Shown: positions 31,042 to 38,398 of the stretch, one piece after another
Numbering within the stretch: position 1 is the first letter of the stretch
Layout of the letters: every line of letters begins with the position of its first letter
Assembly (NCBI GenBank): GCA_934591725.1
Contig: CAKTPR010000003.1
Span: forward strand, 1-42,692
Direction: 5' to 3'
DNA: 42,692 nucleotides
Source of the DNA: an uncultured Oscillospiraceae bacterium
Lineage (GTDB): Bacteria > Bacillota > Clostridia > Oscillospirales > Oscillospiraceae
Position numbers and translations under genes: made by a program
The notes under the pieces: generated by a model
Seen by the model: only the letters and a program-made list of their open reading frames with translations
What the model was told of the DNA's origin: nothing
Databases searched by the model: none

Positions 31042-31138
31042 ACAGCTTATCCAATTGGCCTTTCACATGAAGGGCCGCGGCTCATATCTTTATCCCACAA
31101 CCCTGTTTGCGGACTGATTTTTCAGTCCGCACTTTTTT
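31042..31138 (+). ncRNA. Candidate small RNA, about 97 nt
   Basis: Between a promoter (31007-31035) and a strong intrinsic terminator (GCGGACTGA/TCAGTCCGC with TTTT loop, then ACTTTTTT; 31109-31138) lies a short transcript with a GGCCTTTC/GAAGGGCC hairpin near 31056-31075. The flavoprotein gene has its own promoter after the terminator, so this looks free-standing rather than a leader. A 16-codon frame beginning at the ATG near 31067 ends inside the terminator stem but has no ribosome-binding site. I recognise no known RNA family. Confidence 0.55.
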
Positions 31139-31157
31139 ATGGAAACGGTGTAGATTT

Positions 31158-31186
31158 TTGAGTCAATATGCGGTAAACTATATAAT
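31158..31186 (+). promoter_or_regulatory. Promoter of the flavoprotein operon
   Basis: TTGAGT (31158-31163) and TATAAT (31181-31186) are exactly 17 nt apart, 38 nt before the flavoprotein ATG and downstream of the small-RNA terminator. Confidence 0.85.
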
Positions 31187-31224
31187 CGTATATCTATGCT
31201 GTACAAACACGGAAAGGAGCGGGC

Positions 31225-32565
31225 ATGAAAGTTCTCATCATAAACGGTTCGCCGCGCGGCAGGTTCAGCGTCACGCTGCAAAGCTGTCTCTACCTTGAAC
31301 AGACTTTTCCTGAGCATGAGTTTGAGTTTCTCAACGCCGGCTCCGGTATCCATGTTTTCGAGCGCGACATGAGCGGCGCGACCGAGGCCATCGCCTCCTG
31401 CGACCTGCTTATCTTTGCCTATCCGGTGTATGATTTTCTCGTTCCCTCCCAGCTGCACAGGTTCATCGAGCTGCTGAAAGCATCGGGGGCGGACTTCACC
31501 GGCGTCTTTGTGACGCAGCTTTCTACCTCGCTGCATTTTTATGACATGACCGCGCAGCGCTTCATTGAGGATAACGGCAATGATATGGGCATGCGCGTAA
31601 TAAAGGGACTCTCCGCCGGAACGGAGGATCTTTTGACCGAGCAGGGGAGAGGCGAACTTGAAGCGTTCTTCCGCTATGCCGCTTTCTGCGTTGAGAGTGG
31701 GATAGCAGAGCCGCCGCGCAGCCCTGCGCCCATAGCGCGTGGGGAATATGAATGCTGTCTTGAGCCGTCGAAGAAGCCTGAGGACTATGACACCGTCATC
31801 GTCGGCGACCTGCGCGAGGAGGACGAGAGCCTGCGCGCGATGGTGAAGGACTTTGCCGCGGCATTTCCTTATAAGACGCGCTTTGTAAACATCGCGGACT
31901 TCCCCTTCAAGGGAGGCTGCCTCGGCTGCCTGAGCTGCCGCTTTGACGGCAAATGCGTCTATGACGACGGTTTTGACGCTTTCCTTGAGGACATTTATAA
32001 GGCAGATGCGATAGTTTACGCCTTCACTCTGCGTGACCACAGCATGGGCGCGCGCTTCAAGATGTTTGACGACCGCGGCTTTTTCACAGCCCTGCGCTGC
32101 CCGACCCGCGGCAAGCCCACGGCGTATATAATAAACGGCGGATATGAGGCCGAGGAAAACCTCATCGCCGTGCTCGAAGCGAGAGCGGAAATGTCACAGA
32201 GCTTCCTTGCGGGCTTCGCGTCGGACACGGCGCAGCTCCAGTCTGCCGCCCAAAAACTCGCCTACGCACTTGAGCACAAGTACGCCCCGCCGCAGGATTT
32301 CCGCGGCGCTGCCGGGCAGAAGCTTCTGCGCGACTGGCTCTGGCCGGTTCGCGGGATAGCCCGTGCAGATAATGAGTATTTCAAGGCTCACGGCCTTTAT
32401 GATTTTCCGCAGCGGCGCTGGCTTTATGCGCTGCGCCTGTCGGTTCTGGGACTTCTGATGCGCAATGAGAAGCTGCGCGCAAAGATAGCGCCGCGGCTCA
32501 ACCACCGACGGCTCGCCCCGTACAGGAAGCTCTTAAAGCAGAAGCGCGGAGGGGAAGCACTATGA
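31225..32565 (+). CDS. Tandem flavodoxin-fold iron-sulfur flavoprotein
   Basis: A 446-residue protein with two NADPH-dependent FMN reductase-like (flavodoxin-fold) domains. Domain 1 starts MKVLIINGSPRGRFSVT, the FMN phosphate loop, with FAYPVYDFLVPSQLHRFIELL. Domain 2 (from about residue 190) contains Cys232, Cys235, Cys238 and Cys244 (GGCLGCLSCRFDGKC), the compact Cys motif of iron-sulfur flavoproteins, then DAIVYAFTLRDHSMGARFKMF. A helical, basic tail of about 90 residues ends it. It probably moves electrons between ferredoxin or NAD(P)H and an unknown acceptor. Single-domain forms are usual; the fusion is less common. AAAGGAG lies before the ATG. Overlaps the TraX gene by 4 nt. Confidence 0.88.
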   Translation: MKVLIINGSPRGRFSVTLQSCLYLEQTFPEHEFEFLNAGSGIHVFERDMSGATEAIASCDLLIFAYPVYDFLVPSQLHRFIELLKASGADFTGVFVTQLSTSLHFYDMTAQRFIEDNGNDMGMRVIKGLSAGTEDLLTEQGRGELEAFFRYAAFCVESGIAEPPRSPAPIARGEYECCLEPSKKPEDYDTVIVGDLREEDESLRAMVKDFAAAFPYKTRFVNIADFPFKGGCLGCLSCRFDGKCVYDDGFDAFLEDIYKADAIVYAFTLRDHSMGARFKMFDDRGFFTALRCPTRGKPTAYIINGGYEAEENLIAVLEARAEMSQSFLAGFASDTAQLQSAAQKLAYALEHKYAPPQDFRGAAGQKLLRDWLWPVRGIARADNEYFKAHGLYDFPQRRWLYALRLSVLGLLMRNEKLRAKIAPRLNHRRLAPYRKLLKQKRGGEAL

Positions 32566-33437
32566 GCGTGTTTGCAATCAAGCTCCTCGCACTCGTGACG
32601 ATGGTCATTGACCACAGCGCGTATTATCTGTATGCCAGCAGTCTTATCGAACACGGATTGTATTTTGCCATGCGCACCGTCGGGCGGATCGCGTTCCCGC
32701 TCTATGCCTTCCTGCTTGTAAACGGCTTTGAAAAGACCTCTGACCGCGGAAGGTATCTGTCGCGGCTCGTGCTGTTTGCCGCCGTGTCGCAGCTTCCGTA
32801 TACCGTGGTTTTCAGTCAGGAAAATTACAGACTCTCGGCAGCAAGCGGCTTTGCGCTCCTCTGGCCGTGGTATGTTGTTGTTCCCGCCGTACTCGCTGTG
32901 TGCGCCGTCTGGTATTTCTGCGTGCGCCGGGACGCGTCCGTTATTTCACTTGCAGCGGCGTTTGTGCTCGCTGCCATGCAGCTGTCTGCCGGGGGAGTGT
33001 GCCTGCTCAGCTTTGACACGAACGTGTTCTATACCCTTGCCGTCTCGCTCGCGGGTATGTCCGTGCTGGCGATGCTTGTGAACCGGCCGGCCAGTTTTGA
33101 CCAGGCGCTCCCATGCCTTGCGGCCTTCGTTATCTGCGCCCTGTGCATTCTTCCAAATTCGGATTACGGCTGGTACGGTTTCGCACTGATGATGCTCCTG
33201 TGGCTCTCGCGCCGGTCGAAGCCGATGCAGGCCGCCGTGCTGCTGCTCTGGTGCTATGCCGAATACGTCGTTCGTATCCACAGCTGGGCATACTTTGCCG
33301 CCGCGGCACTTGCGGTGATCCCGGTACTGCTGTATAATGGCAGACGCGGCAGACCGGTAAAGCTCTTTTTCTACATGATATACCCCCTGCATTTGGCGGT
33401 GCTTGGGATGCTCATCCTGATCTCCGCCGCATTATAA
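32562..33437 (+). CDS. TraX-family membrane protein
   Basis: A 291-residue protein with about eight helices. The start IKLLALVTMVIDHSAYYLY and RTVGRIAFPLYAFLLVNGFEKTSD are the TraX signature, and the C-terminal FFYMIYPLHLAVL also fits. F-plasmid TraX acetylates pilin; chromosomal clostridial members are of unknown function, possibly acyl transfer. ATG overlaps the flavoprotein stop, so it is coupled. No other conjugation genes are nearby. Confidence 0.92.
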   Translation: MSVFAIKLLALVTMVIDHSAYYLYASSLIEHGLYFAMRTVGRIAFPLYAFLLVNGFEKTSDRGRYLSRLVLFAAVSQLPYTVVFSQENYRLSAASGFALLWPWYVVVPAVLAVCAVWYFCVRRDASVISLAAAFVLAAMQLSAGGVCLLSFDTNVFYTLAVSLAGMSVLAMLVNRPASFDQALPCLAAFVICALCILPNSDYGWYGFALMMLLWLSRRSKPMQAAVLLLWCYAEYVVRIHSWAYFAAAALAVIPVLLYNGRRGRPVKLFFYMIYPLHLAVLGMLILISAAL

Positions 33438-33471
33438 ATTATAAAGATAAGCGAAAGGAACCTACTCCCGC

Positions 33472-34176
33472 ATGTATTTCTCAGACAAATTGCAGCCGCG
33501 TTACAGCGATTATGACAGATACAACAGGCTCTATCCAGAGTCCATACTGAAACTTTTTGAAGCCGTGGCCGAGCACCATATGCACAGCGTCGGCGACAGC
33601 GTAGTCAAAGGCGACGCCTCATGGCTGATAACCGATTGGCACGTTGAGGTAAAGCGCTACCCCGAAAGAGATGAGGAGCTTAGCGCCGTCACATGGATCC
33701 GCCGCTCGGAAAAGCCCTATACACTGGACAGACAGTTCATCATGACGGTCGGGGACGAGCAGGTCATCCGCGCAAGCCTCACATTTACCCTTTACGATAT
33801 GCGCAGGAAGCGCCTTGAGCGTATCTCCGATGAGCTTTTCGACGCCTATACCCCGGAGCAGGAGGGCGTTTTCGACGTAAAGCCGCCGCGCCTGCATGAA
33901 CCGGCAGAGTGCCTGTGCGAGTTGCCGCTCATTATCCGCCGCGCCGATCTTGACTTCAACGACCATGTACATAATACGCATTACCTCGGCTACGCTCTCG
34001 AAGCGCTGCCCGACGAAGCCTACGGAAACGGGGAGTTTTCTTCGATACGCGTCATATACCATGCGCCCCTTGCGCTCGACACCGAGGCCGTTATCCGCGT
34101 GAGCAGGATCGACGGCGGATATCTCTGCTCGATACGCAGCAGTGAAACTCTCCATACGCTCATCGAACTCAAGTAA
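33472..34176 (+). CDS. Acyl-ACP thioesterase
   Basis: A 234-residue double-hotdog thioesterase that releases fatty acids from acyl carrier protein. The first hotdog begins YSDYDRYNRLYPESILKLFEAVAEHH; the second has RRADLDFNDHVHNTHYLGYALEAL (near residue 165), with the Asn and His expected at the active site of FatA/FatB-like enzymes. AGCGAAAGGAA precedes the ATG. It follows traX by 34 nt and precedes the second etfBA pair by 38 nt, so it may belong to the same transcript. Confidence 0.93.
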   Translation: MYFSDKLQPRYSDYDRYNRLYPESILKLFEAVAEHHMHSVGDSVVKGDASWLITDWHVEVKRYPERDEELSAVTWIRRSEKPYTLDRQFIMTVGDEQVIRASLTFTLYDMRRKRLERISDELFDAYTPEQEGVFDVKPPRLHEPAECLCELPLIIRRADLDFNDHVHNTHYLGYALEALPDEAYGNGEFSSIRVIYHAPLALDTEAVIRVSRIDGGYLCSIRSSETLHTLIELK

Positions 34177-34214
34177 GTATAAAAAATATTACATAAACTG
34201 AAAGGTGGCACAGC

Positions 34215-35003
34215 ATGCTTAAAATTCTTGTATGCGTCAAGCAGGTTCCGGACGTTGACCAGATGCGCATGGATCCCGAAACGGGCAACCTCATCCGCGC
34301 CGGTGTACCCGCTATACTCAATCCTCTGGACGCAAACACCCTTTCCGCGGCGGTAAAGGTCAAGGAGACCTACGGTGCGGAGATCACGCTTATCACGATG
34401 GGGCCTCCTGCGGCGGAAACGGTGCTGCGCGAATGCCTCGCCGTCGGCGCTGACAAGGCGATCCTTGTTACCGACCGCGCCTTCGGCAATGCAGATACCC
34501 TCGCGACGAGCTATTCCATAGTTTCCGCCGCGAACACCGCGGGCAAGTTTGACCTGATCTTCTGCGGCAAGGAGACGCTTGACGGCGCGACCGGCCAGAT
34601 GGGCAGTCAGCTTGCCGAGCGCTTTGACGCAGCGCAGATAACGAGCGCTTCCCTCATAAAGGATATCGACCTTGAGAACAAAAAGCTCACTGTCGAGCGC
34701 GAGCTTGAAGAGGGGACGGAGACCCTTGAAGTCACCATGCCCTGCCTTTTCACCATGGAAAAGAAGAACTATCCCCTCCGCCTTCCCAGTCTCAAGAACT
34801 GGATGGCTTCCAAGAAAGCCGTCATAACTACGCTCACCTCCAAGGACATCCCCGGCCTTGACCTTGACCGCATCGGCGACCCCGGCTCTCCCACGAAGGT
34901 GCCGCGCATGTTCCCGCCGGTCATGCCGGAGCCCGGCGTCATGCTCGACGAGGGCAGCACGGAAGCGACCGTGAAAAAGCTCATTTCGCTTATCAAGGAC
35001 TGA
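34215..35003 (+). CDS. etfB: Electron transfer flavoprotein beta subunit (second pair)
   Basis: A 262-residue EtfB paralogue of the gene at 13753. It shares ILVCVKQVPD, ITMGPPAAET, DRAFGNADTLATSY and FCGKETLDGATGQMG. Codon usage here is more C-rich than in the first pair. No acyl-CoA dehydrogenase lies beside it in the window; its partner must be elsewhere, or it may be the general ETF for butyryl-CoA dehydrogenase. An AAAGGTGG site precedes the ATG. Confidence 0.95.
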   Translation: MLKILVCVKQVPDVDQMRMDPETGNLIRAGVPAILNPLDANTLSAAVKVKETYGAEITLITMGPPAAETVLRECLAVGADKAILVTDRAFGNADTLATSYSIVSAANTAGKFDLIFCGKETLDGATGQMGSQLAERFDAAQITSASLIKDIDLENKKLTVERELEEGTETLEVTMPCLFTMEKKNYPLRLPSLKNWMASKKAVITTLTSKDIPGLDLDRIGDPGSPTKVPRMFPPVMPEPGVMLDEGSTEATVKKLISLIKD

Positions 35004-35017
35004 GAGGGGGAGCAGCT

Positions 35018-36010
35018 ATGGATAAGAAGAACTTCAAGAATATGTGGGTATACATAGAGCATGACGGAAAGAACGTTCACCCCGTCGCACTTGAACTGTG
35101 CTGCGAAACGCGCAGGCTCTGCGATGAATCCGGCGATAAGCTCATCGCCGTCATTGCCGGTACCCTCCCCGAAAGTGAAATAGATAAGGTGAAGGACTGC
35201 GGTGTGGACGGCGTGATCTACGTCTCCGGCACCGGCTACGACAGATACAATACCGAGGCCTACACTAACCTCTTCACCGTTCTCTGCCGCAAGTATAATC
35301 CCTCCGTCGTCTTCGTCGGCGGAACGACCAACGGGCGCGACTTTGCCCCGCGCTTTGCCGCCCGCCTTGAGACCGGCTGCACCAGCGACGCGACCGAGCT
35401 CATCTATAACCCTGAGACTACCGACATCGAGTTTGTCGAGCCTGCCGCCGGCGGCAAGATCATGGCCGTCATAACCATTCCTGTGCTCCGCCCGCAGGTC
35501 GGCACGATACGCCCCGGCACCTTCAAGTATGCCCCCACCGGCAGAAAGGCCGAGATAGAGGAGATACACGAGGAGGTCTCCTTCCCCGTGAGCGAGATAC
35601 GCACGAAGTTCCTCGGCTTCACCGCCGACTCCTTCGACCCTGAGCTTGACATCGCAAACTGCGAGACCATTGTATGCGTCGGCGCGGGCATGAAGAATGA
35701 GAGCCTGCCGAAGTACCGCGAGCTCGCGGCGCTGCTCGGCGGCAAGATCGCCTGCACCCGCCCGATCGTCGACCGTGAGTTGCTGCCCTATAAGCTTCAG
35801 GTCGGCCAGTCCGGCGTCATGATAAAGCCCAAGCTCTATATCGGCTTCGGCATCTCTGGCGCTGTGAACCACGTCACCGGCGTCGACGCGGGCAAGTTCA
35901 TCGCCGTCAACAAGGATCCCCACGCACCTATCTTCAACTACTGCGACTACGGCATAGTAGGAGACATGGACGAGGTCTGCGACGAGATGATCCGCCAGCT
36001 CAAGAAATAA
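35018..36010 (+). CDS. etfA: Electron transfer flavoprotein alpha subunit (second pair)
   Basis: A 330-residue EtfA paralogue of the gene at 14571, with the C-terminal FAD domain (VCVGAGMKNESLPKYREL, ACTRPIVDRELLPYKLQVGQSG, LYIGFGISGAVNH, DYGIVGDMDEV). The N-terminus MWVYIEHDGKNVHPVALEL resembles that of the first pair. It follows etfB by 14 nt with GAGGGGGAG upstream, and ends at a strong terminator. Together with EtfB it passes electrons to or from acyl-CoA dehydrogenases in the cytoplasm. Confidence 0.95.
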   Translation: MDKKNFKNMWVYIEHDGKNVHPVALELCCETRRLCDESGDKLIAVIAGTLPESEIDKVKDCGVDGVIYVSGTGYDRYNTEAYTNLFTVLCRKYNPSVVFVGGTTNGRDFAPRFAARLETGCTSDATELIYNPETTDIEFVEPAAGGKIMAVITIPVLRPQVGTIRPGTFKYAPTGRKAEIEEIHEEVSFPVSEIRTKFLGFTADSFDPELDIANCETIVCVGAGMKNESLPKYRELAALLGGKIACTRPIVDRELLPYKLQVGQSGVMIKPKLYIGFGISGAVNHVTGVDAGKFIAVNKDPHAPIFNYCDYGIVGDMDEVCDEMIRQLKK

Positions 36011-36022
36011 AATATTAGGTGC

Positions 36023-36062
36023 AAAAATCCGGGATAACCCCCATGTTATCCCGGATTTTTTT
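36023..36062 (+). terminator. Terminator of the second etfBA operon
   Basis: AAAAATCCGGGATAAC and GTTATCCCGGATTTTT form a perfect 16-bp stem with a 6-nt loop, followed by further T. It separates the etf operon from the TetR gene. Confidence 0.95.
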
Positions 36063-36063
36063 G

Positions 36064-36090
36064 CATTCATCTTGACATTTGAAATGAATG
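36064..36090. promoter_or_regulatory. Inverted repeat over the TetR-gene promoter
   Basis: CATTCAT (36064-36070) and ATGAATG (36084-36090) are perfect inverted copies with 13 nt between, bracketing the -35 box of the regulator gene. It is suitable as an autoregulatory operator. Confidence 0.55.
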
Positions 36091-36100
36091 TTGTTATCAT
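36072..36100 (+). promoter_or_regulatory. Promoter of the TetR-family gene
   Basis: TTGACA (36072-36077) and TATCAT (36095-36100) are exactly 17 nt apart, about 47 nt upstream of the GTG start. Confidence 0.88.
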
Positions 36101-36146
36101 TTGACTGAAAAAGTATATCCGGTCAAAAGTTTAAGGAGTACGTACA

Positions 36147-36722
36147 GTGGCATTTTCAGAGGAACAAAATGAATCGATCAGAAAGGAGCTGATCCGCGAG
36201 GCGCGGCACTGCGGCGTCACGATCGGTATGCGCAAGACCTCGGTCGAGCAGCTTGCCGAGGCGGTCGGCATATCCAAGGGCTCGTTCTATAAATTTTTTG
36301 ACTCCAAGGAGCTGCTGTTTTTCGCCGCGCTGGAGGATATACATACCGAGGGCTACGCCGTGGCGCAGCAGGCGCTGCGGGATAACGCCGCTCTGCCGCC
36401 TGCCGAGCGCGCCGAGGCGGCGATACTTGGATCCTGCCGGTGGCTGTCACGGACGCAGGCCTTTGTCTTCATCGAGAACGACGCGGAGTTTCTGCTGCGC
36501 AGGCTGCCGCAGGAGGTCAAGTCCGCACATTACCATGACGACGAGGTACACATCCGCGCGCTCTTGGAGGGCAGCGGCCTGCAGCCCAAGGGCGGCATGG
36601 CTCTTGCTGCGGCGACCGTGCGCGGGCTTATCCTGACCGTCTCGCATCAGGAGCAGATAGGGGAGCTTTATCCAAAGGTCCTCGAAACTCTGGTGCGCGG
36701 CGCGTGCAGAGAACTGTTCTAA
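36147..36722 (+). CDS. TetR-family transcriptional regulator
   Basis: A 191-residue TetR-type repressor. Residues about 25-55 hold the helix-turn-helix (TSVEQLAEAVGISKGSFYKFFDSKELLFFAAL). The rest is a helical ligand-binding domain without a recognisable ligand signature. GTG start with AAGGAG 9-10 nt upstream. It lies just before a methyltransferase-rich operon on the same strand, separated by the structured repeat. Palindromes at 36064-36090, 36924-36947 and 36964-36979 are candidate targets; control of that operon is inference. Confidence 0.93.
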   Translation: MAFSEEQNESIRKELIREARHCGVTIGMRKTSVEQLAEAVGISKGSFYKFFDSKELLFFAALEDIHTEGYAVAQQALRDNAALPPAERAEAAILGSCRWLSRTQAFVFIENDAEFLLRRLPQEVKSAHYHDDEVHIRALLEGSGLQPKGGMALAAATVRGLILTVSHQEQIGELYPKVLETLVRGACRELF

Positions 36723-36762
36723 CTCAACTTGTCAAAGAATCTCTTCGAGCTTCTTTGACAAA

Positions 36763-36904
36763 AAAAGATTGCGCTCCGTTCTGTGCCTCGCAAGCTCGAC
36801 ACTCACTACGCGAGAAGTATTTTCTCCGACGTACACGCCGCCGGAGAAAATGGATTTGATTTATTTTTCGCCGTGCGCGGCGAAAAACTCTGCGAGGCTT
36901 TTTT
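36763..36904. repeat. 142-bp structured repeat, copy B
   Basis: Same length and orientation as 26258-26399. GCCTCGC (36785-36791) pairs with GCGAGGC (36892-36898), followed by TTTTTT, so it may also terminate the TetR-gene transcript. Inner stem TTTTCTCCGACG/CGCCGGAGAAAA (36820-36850) keeps pairing despite base changes relative to copy A; loop TACACGC is identical. GTCAAAGAA/TTCTTTGAC forms a hairpin just before it. Confidence 0.88.
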
Positions 36905-36923
36905 GATAATTTGTAAAGTTGCC

Positions 36924-36947
36924 ATGAGTTAGCCTTGTCTAACTCAT
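36924..36947. promoter_or_regulatory. Perfect palindrome, candidate TetR operator
   Basis: ATGAGTTAG (36924-36932) and CTAACTCAT (36939-36947) are perfect inverted copies with a 6-nt spacer, a 24-bp site of TetR-like geometry. CATAAT (36945-36950), a possible -10 element, overlaps its right edge, 47 nt upstream of the methyltransferase operon. Confidence 0.75.
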
Positions 36948-36963
36948 AATCACGTAATCGCTG

Positions 36964-36979
36964 GTTAAATGAATTTAAC
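36964..36979. promoter_or_regulatory. Second palindrome before the methyltransferase operon
   Basis: GTTAAAT-GA-ATTTAAC is a 16-bp perfect dyad, 17 nt before the start codon and near the expected transcription start. It may be an additional operator or a small leader hairpin. Confidence 0.55.
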
Positions 36980-36996
36980 GGAGAAAGAGGGAGCTT

Positions 36997-37677
36997 ATGG
37001 AACGCAGGGACGCGATACGCAGCGCCTATCGCATGACAGGCAGCAACAGCTTTTATGACGGAATGATAACCTGCTCCACGCCGGGCGGCAGAGCAGTGTG
37101 CCGCATAGTGTGGGACATGGACAAGGCGGAGTGCGACAATTATCTTGAGAAGGCGCTGTCGGGCATACCGGAGGGGTTTTCCGGGAAATTGCTGGAAGTC
37201 CCTGTCGGCACGGGCATCCTGACCATGCCGGTCTATAAGACGCTGCCTGATGCGGATATAACCTGCCTTGACTATTCGCCCGACATGATGGCTCAGGCGC
37301 GTGAAAAGGCGGAAAAGCTGGGGCTCAAAAACGTCACGTTCAGTCAGGGAGACGTCGGCGCGCTGCCGTATGAGGACGGGACTTTTGATATCGTCCTGTC
37401 GCTCAACGGCTTTCACGCCTTTCCCGATAAGGAGGCGGCCTACTGCGAGACGCTCCGGGTGCTCAAGCCCGGCGGGACGTTCTGCGGCTGCTTCTACGTC
37501 GCCGGTGAGTGCGGGAGAACAGACCGCTTTGTCAGCAGGCTCTATGAGCGGATGAAGTTCTTCACCCCGCCTTATGAGACTGTATCGAGTCTGAGGGTGC
37601 GTCTTGAAAATATGTACGCGGTCGTGACTGTCGGGAACCTCAAAGGCATCGCGTGGTTCGTCTGCCGGAAGGGATGA
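36997..37677 (+). CDS. Class I SAM-dependent methyltransferase (UbiE-like)
   Basis: A 226-residue methyltransferase and first gene of the TetR-linked operon. LLEVPVGTGILTMPVY replaces the usual VLDxGxGTG motif I but keeps GTG; DITCLDYSPDMMAQAREKA is motif II and the Asp that holds the ribose; GDVGALPYEDGTFDIVLSLNGFHAF and LKPGGTFCG follow. It fits the UbiE/menaquinone-type Methyltransf_11 family. The substrate is unknown. GAGGGAG lies before the ATG. Confidence 0.9.
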   Translation: MERRDAIRSAYRMTGSNSFYDGMITCSTPGGRAVCRIVWDMDKAECDNYLEKALSGIPEGFSGKLLEVPVGTGILTMPVYKTLPDADITCLDYSPDMMAQAREKAEKLGLKNVTFSQGDVGALPYEDGTFDIVLSLNGFHAFPDKEAAYCETLRVLKPGGTFCGCFYVAGECGRTDRFVSRLYERMKFFTPPYETVSSLRVRLENMYAVVTVGNLKGIAWFVCRKG

Positions 37678-37683
37678 AGAAAC

Positions 37684-38397
37684 ATGACGCTTGACCTTAA
37701 AAGCTACCGGCGGGACTGCCTGCTCGGCGCTCTCGGCGCGCTGCTGATGCTGATAGGCGACCTGTGCCTGAGCGTTATCCCCGCGTACACCGGAGACAGC
37801 GGGCTGTTCGCACGGGAATATTACCTGAGCGGAGCATATGAGCCGTGGCGGCTGCCGCTGCTGACAGCGACGGGACTCACCGGCATGGCGCTGGGCTTCT
37901 TCACCGTGCGCGCCTGCCGCGACCAGATAAAGCCGGAGTACCGCAGGACACGGCTTGCCATCCTTATCGGCGGCGTTATCTATGTAAGCTCTGCCGGTAC
38001 GCTGCATCTGTTCATCGGCAGCCTTGCCGACTGGACGAACACGCTCGCCCCGCTTTTAGGCCGGGAGGAGACCACGGCACTCATTCAGGCGCAGTATGCG
38101 CGGCTGAGCCCATCAATGCTGATATCCTACGCAGGTATGTTCCTGCTCATCCTCGGCAGCGCTTACGCGGTGCTGACGGGTAAGACCGTTCTGCCGCGGC
38201 GGATGTTCATATTTCACCAGCTCGTCTGGCAGCTCATATTTGTCCTGATCCCGGACATCCGGCAGCTGCTGGGCGCGGAGGTTTCCACTTGGGATTTTGT
38301 ACTGAGCCAGGGCTCAGGGAATGCAGCGCTCTGCATCTGGATGGCGGTGAACGCCGTCTGGGCGGGGCAGCAGTTGAAAACAGGGGAGGTAAAATGA
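37684..38397 (+). CDS. DUF6796-like seven-helix membrane protein
   Basis: A 237-residue membrane protein with about six to seven helices (LLGALGALLMLIGDLCLSVIP, GLTGMALGFFTV, ILIGGVIYVSSAGTLHLFIG and others). It resembles DUF6796 proteins from Clostridia, based on overall pattern rather than a motif. Function unknown. It starts 6 nt after the methyltransferase stop and ends 1 nt before the next gene, so it belongs to the operon. Confidence 0.8.
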   Translation: MTLDLKSYRRDCLLGALGALLMLIGDLCLSVIPAYTGDSGLFAREYYLSGAYEPWRLPLLTATGLTGMALGFFTVRACRDQIKPEYRRTRLAILIGGVIYVSSAGTLHLFIGSLADWTNTLAPLLGREETTALIQAQYARLSPSMLISYAGMFLLILGSAYAVLTGKTVLPRRMFIFHQLVWQLIFVLIPDIRQLLGAEVSTWDFVLSQGSGNAALCIWMAVNAVWAGQQLKTGEVK

Positions 38398-38398
38398 C

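Noticed and set aside
31067..31117. A 16-codon leader peptide inside the small-RNA candidate
   Set aside because: No ribosome-binding site, no run of regulatory codons and no convincing antiterminator pairing.
34769..38007. Long minus-strand frames at 34769-36100 and 36724-38007
   Set aside because: Antisense to etfA and to the methyltransferase gene respectively; the second also reads through the structured repeat. No motifs.
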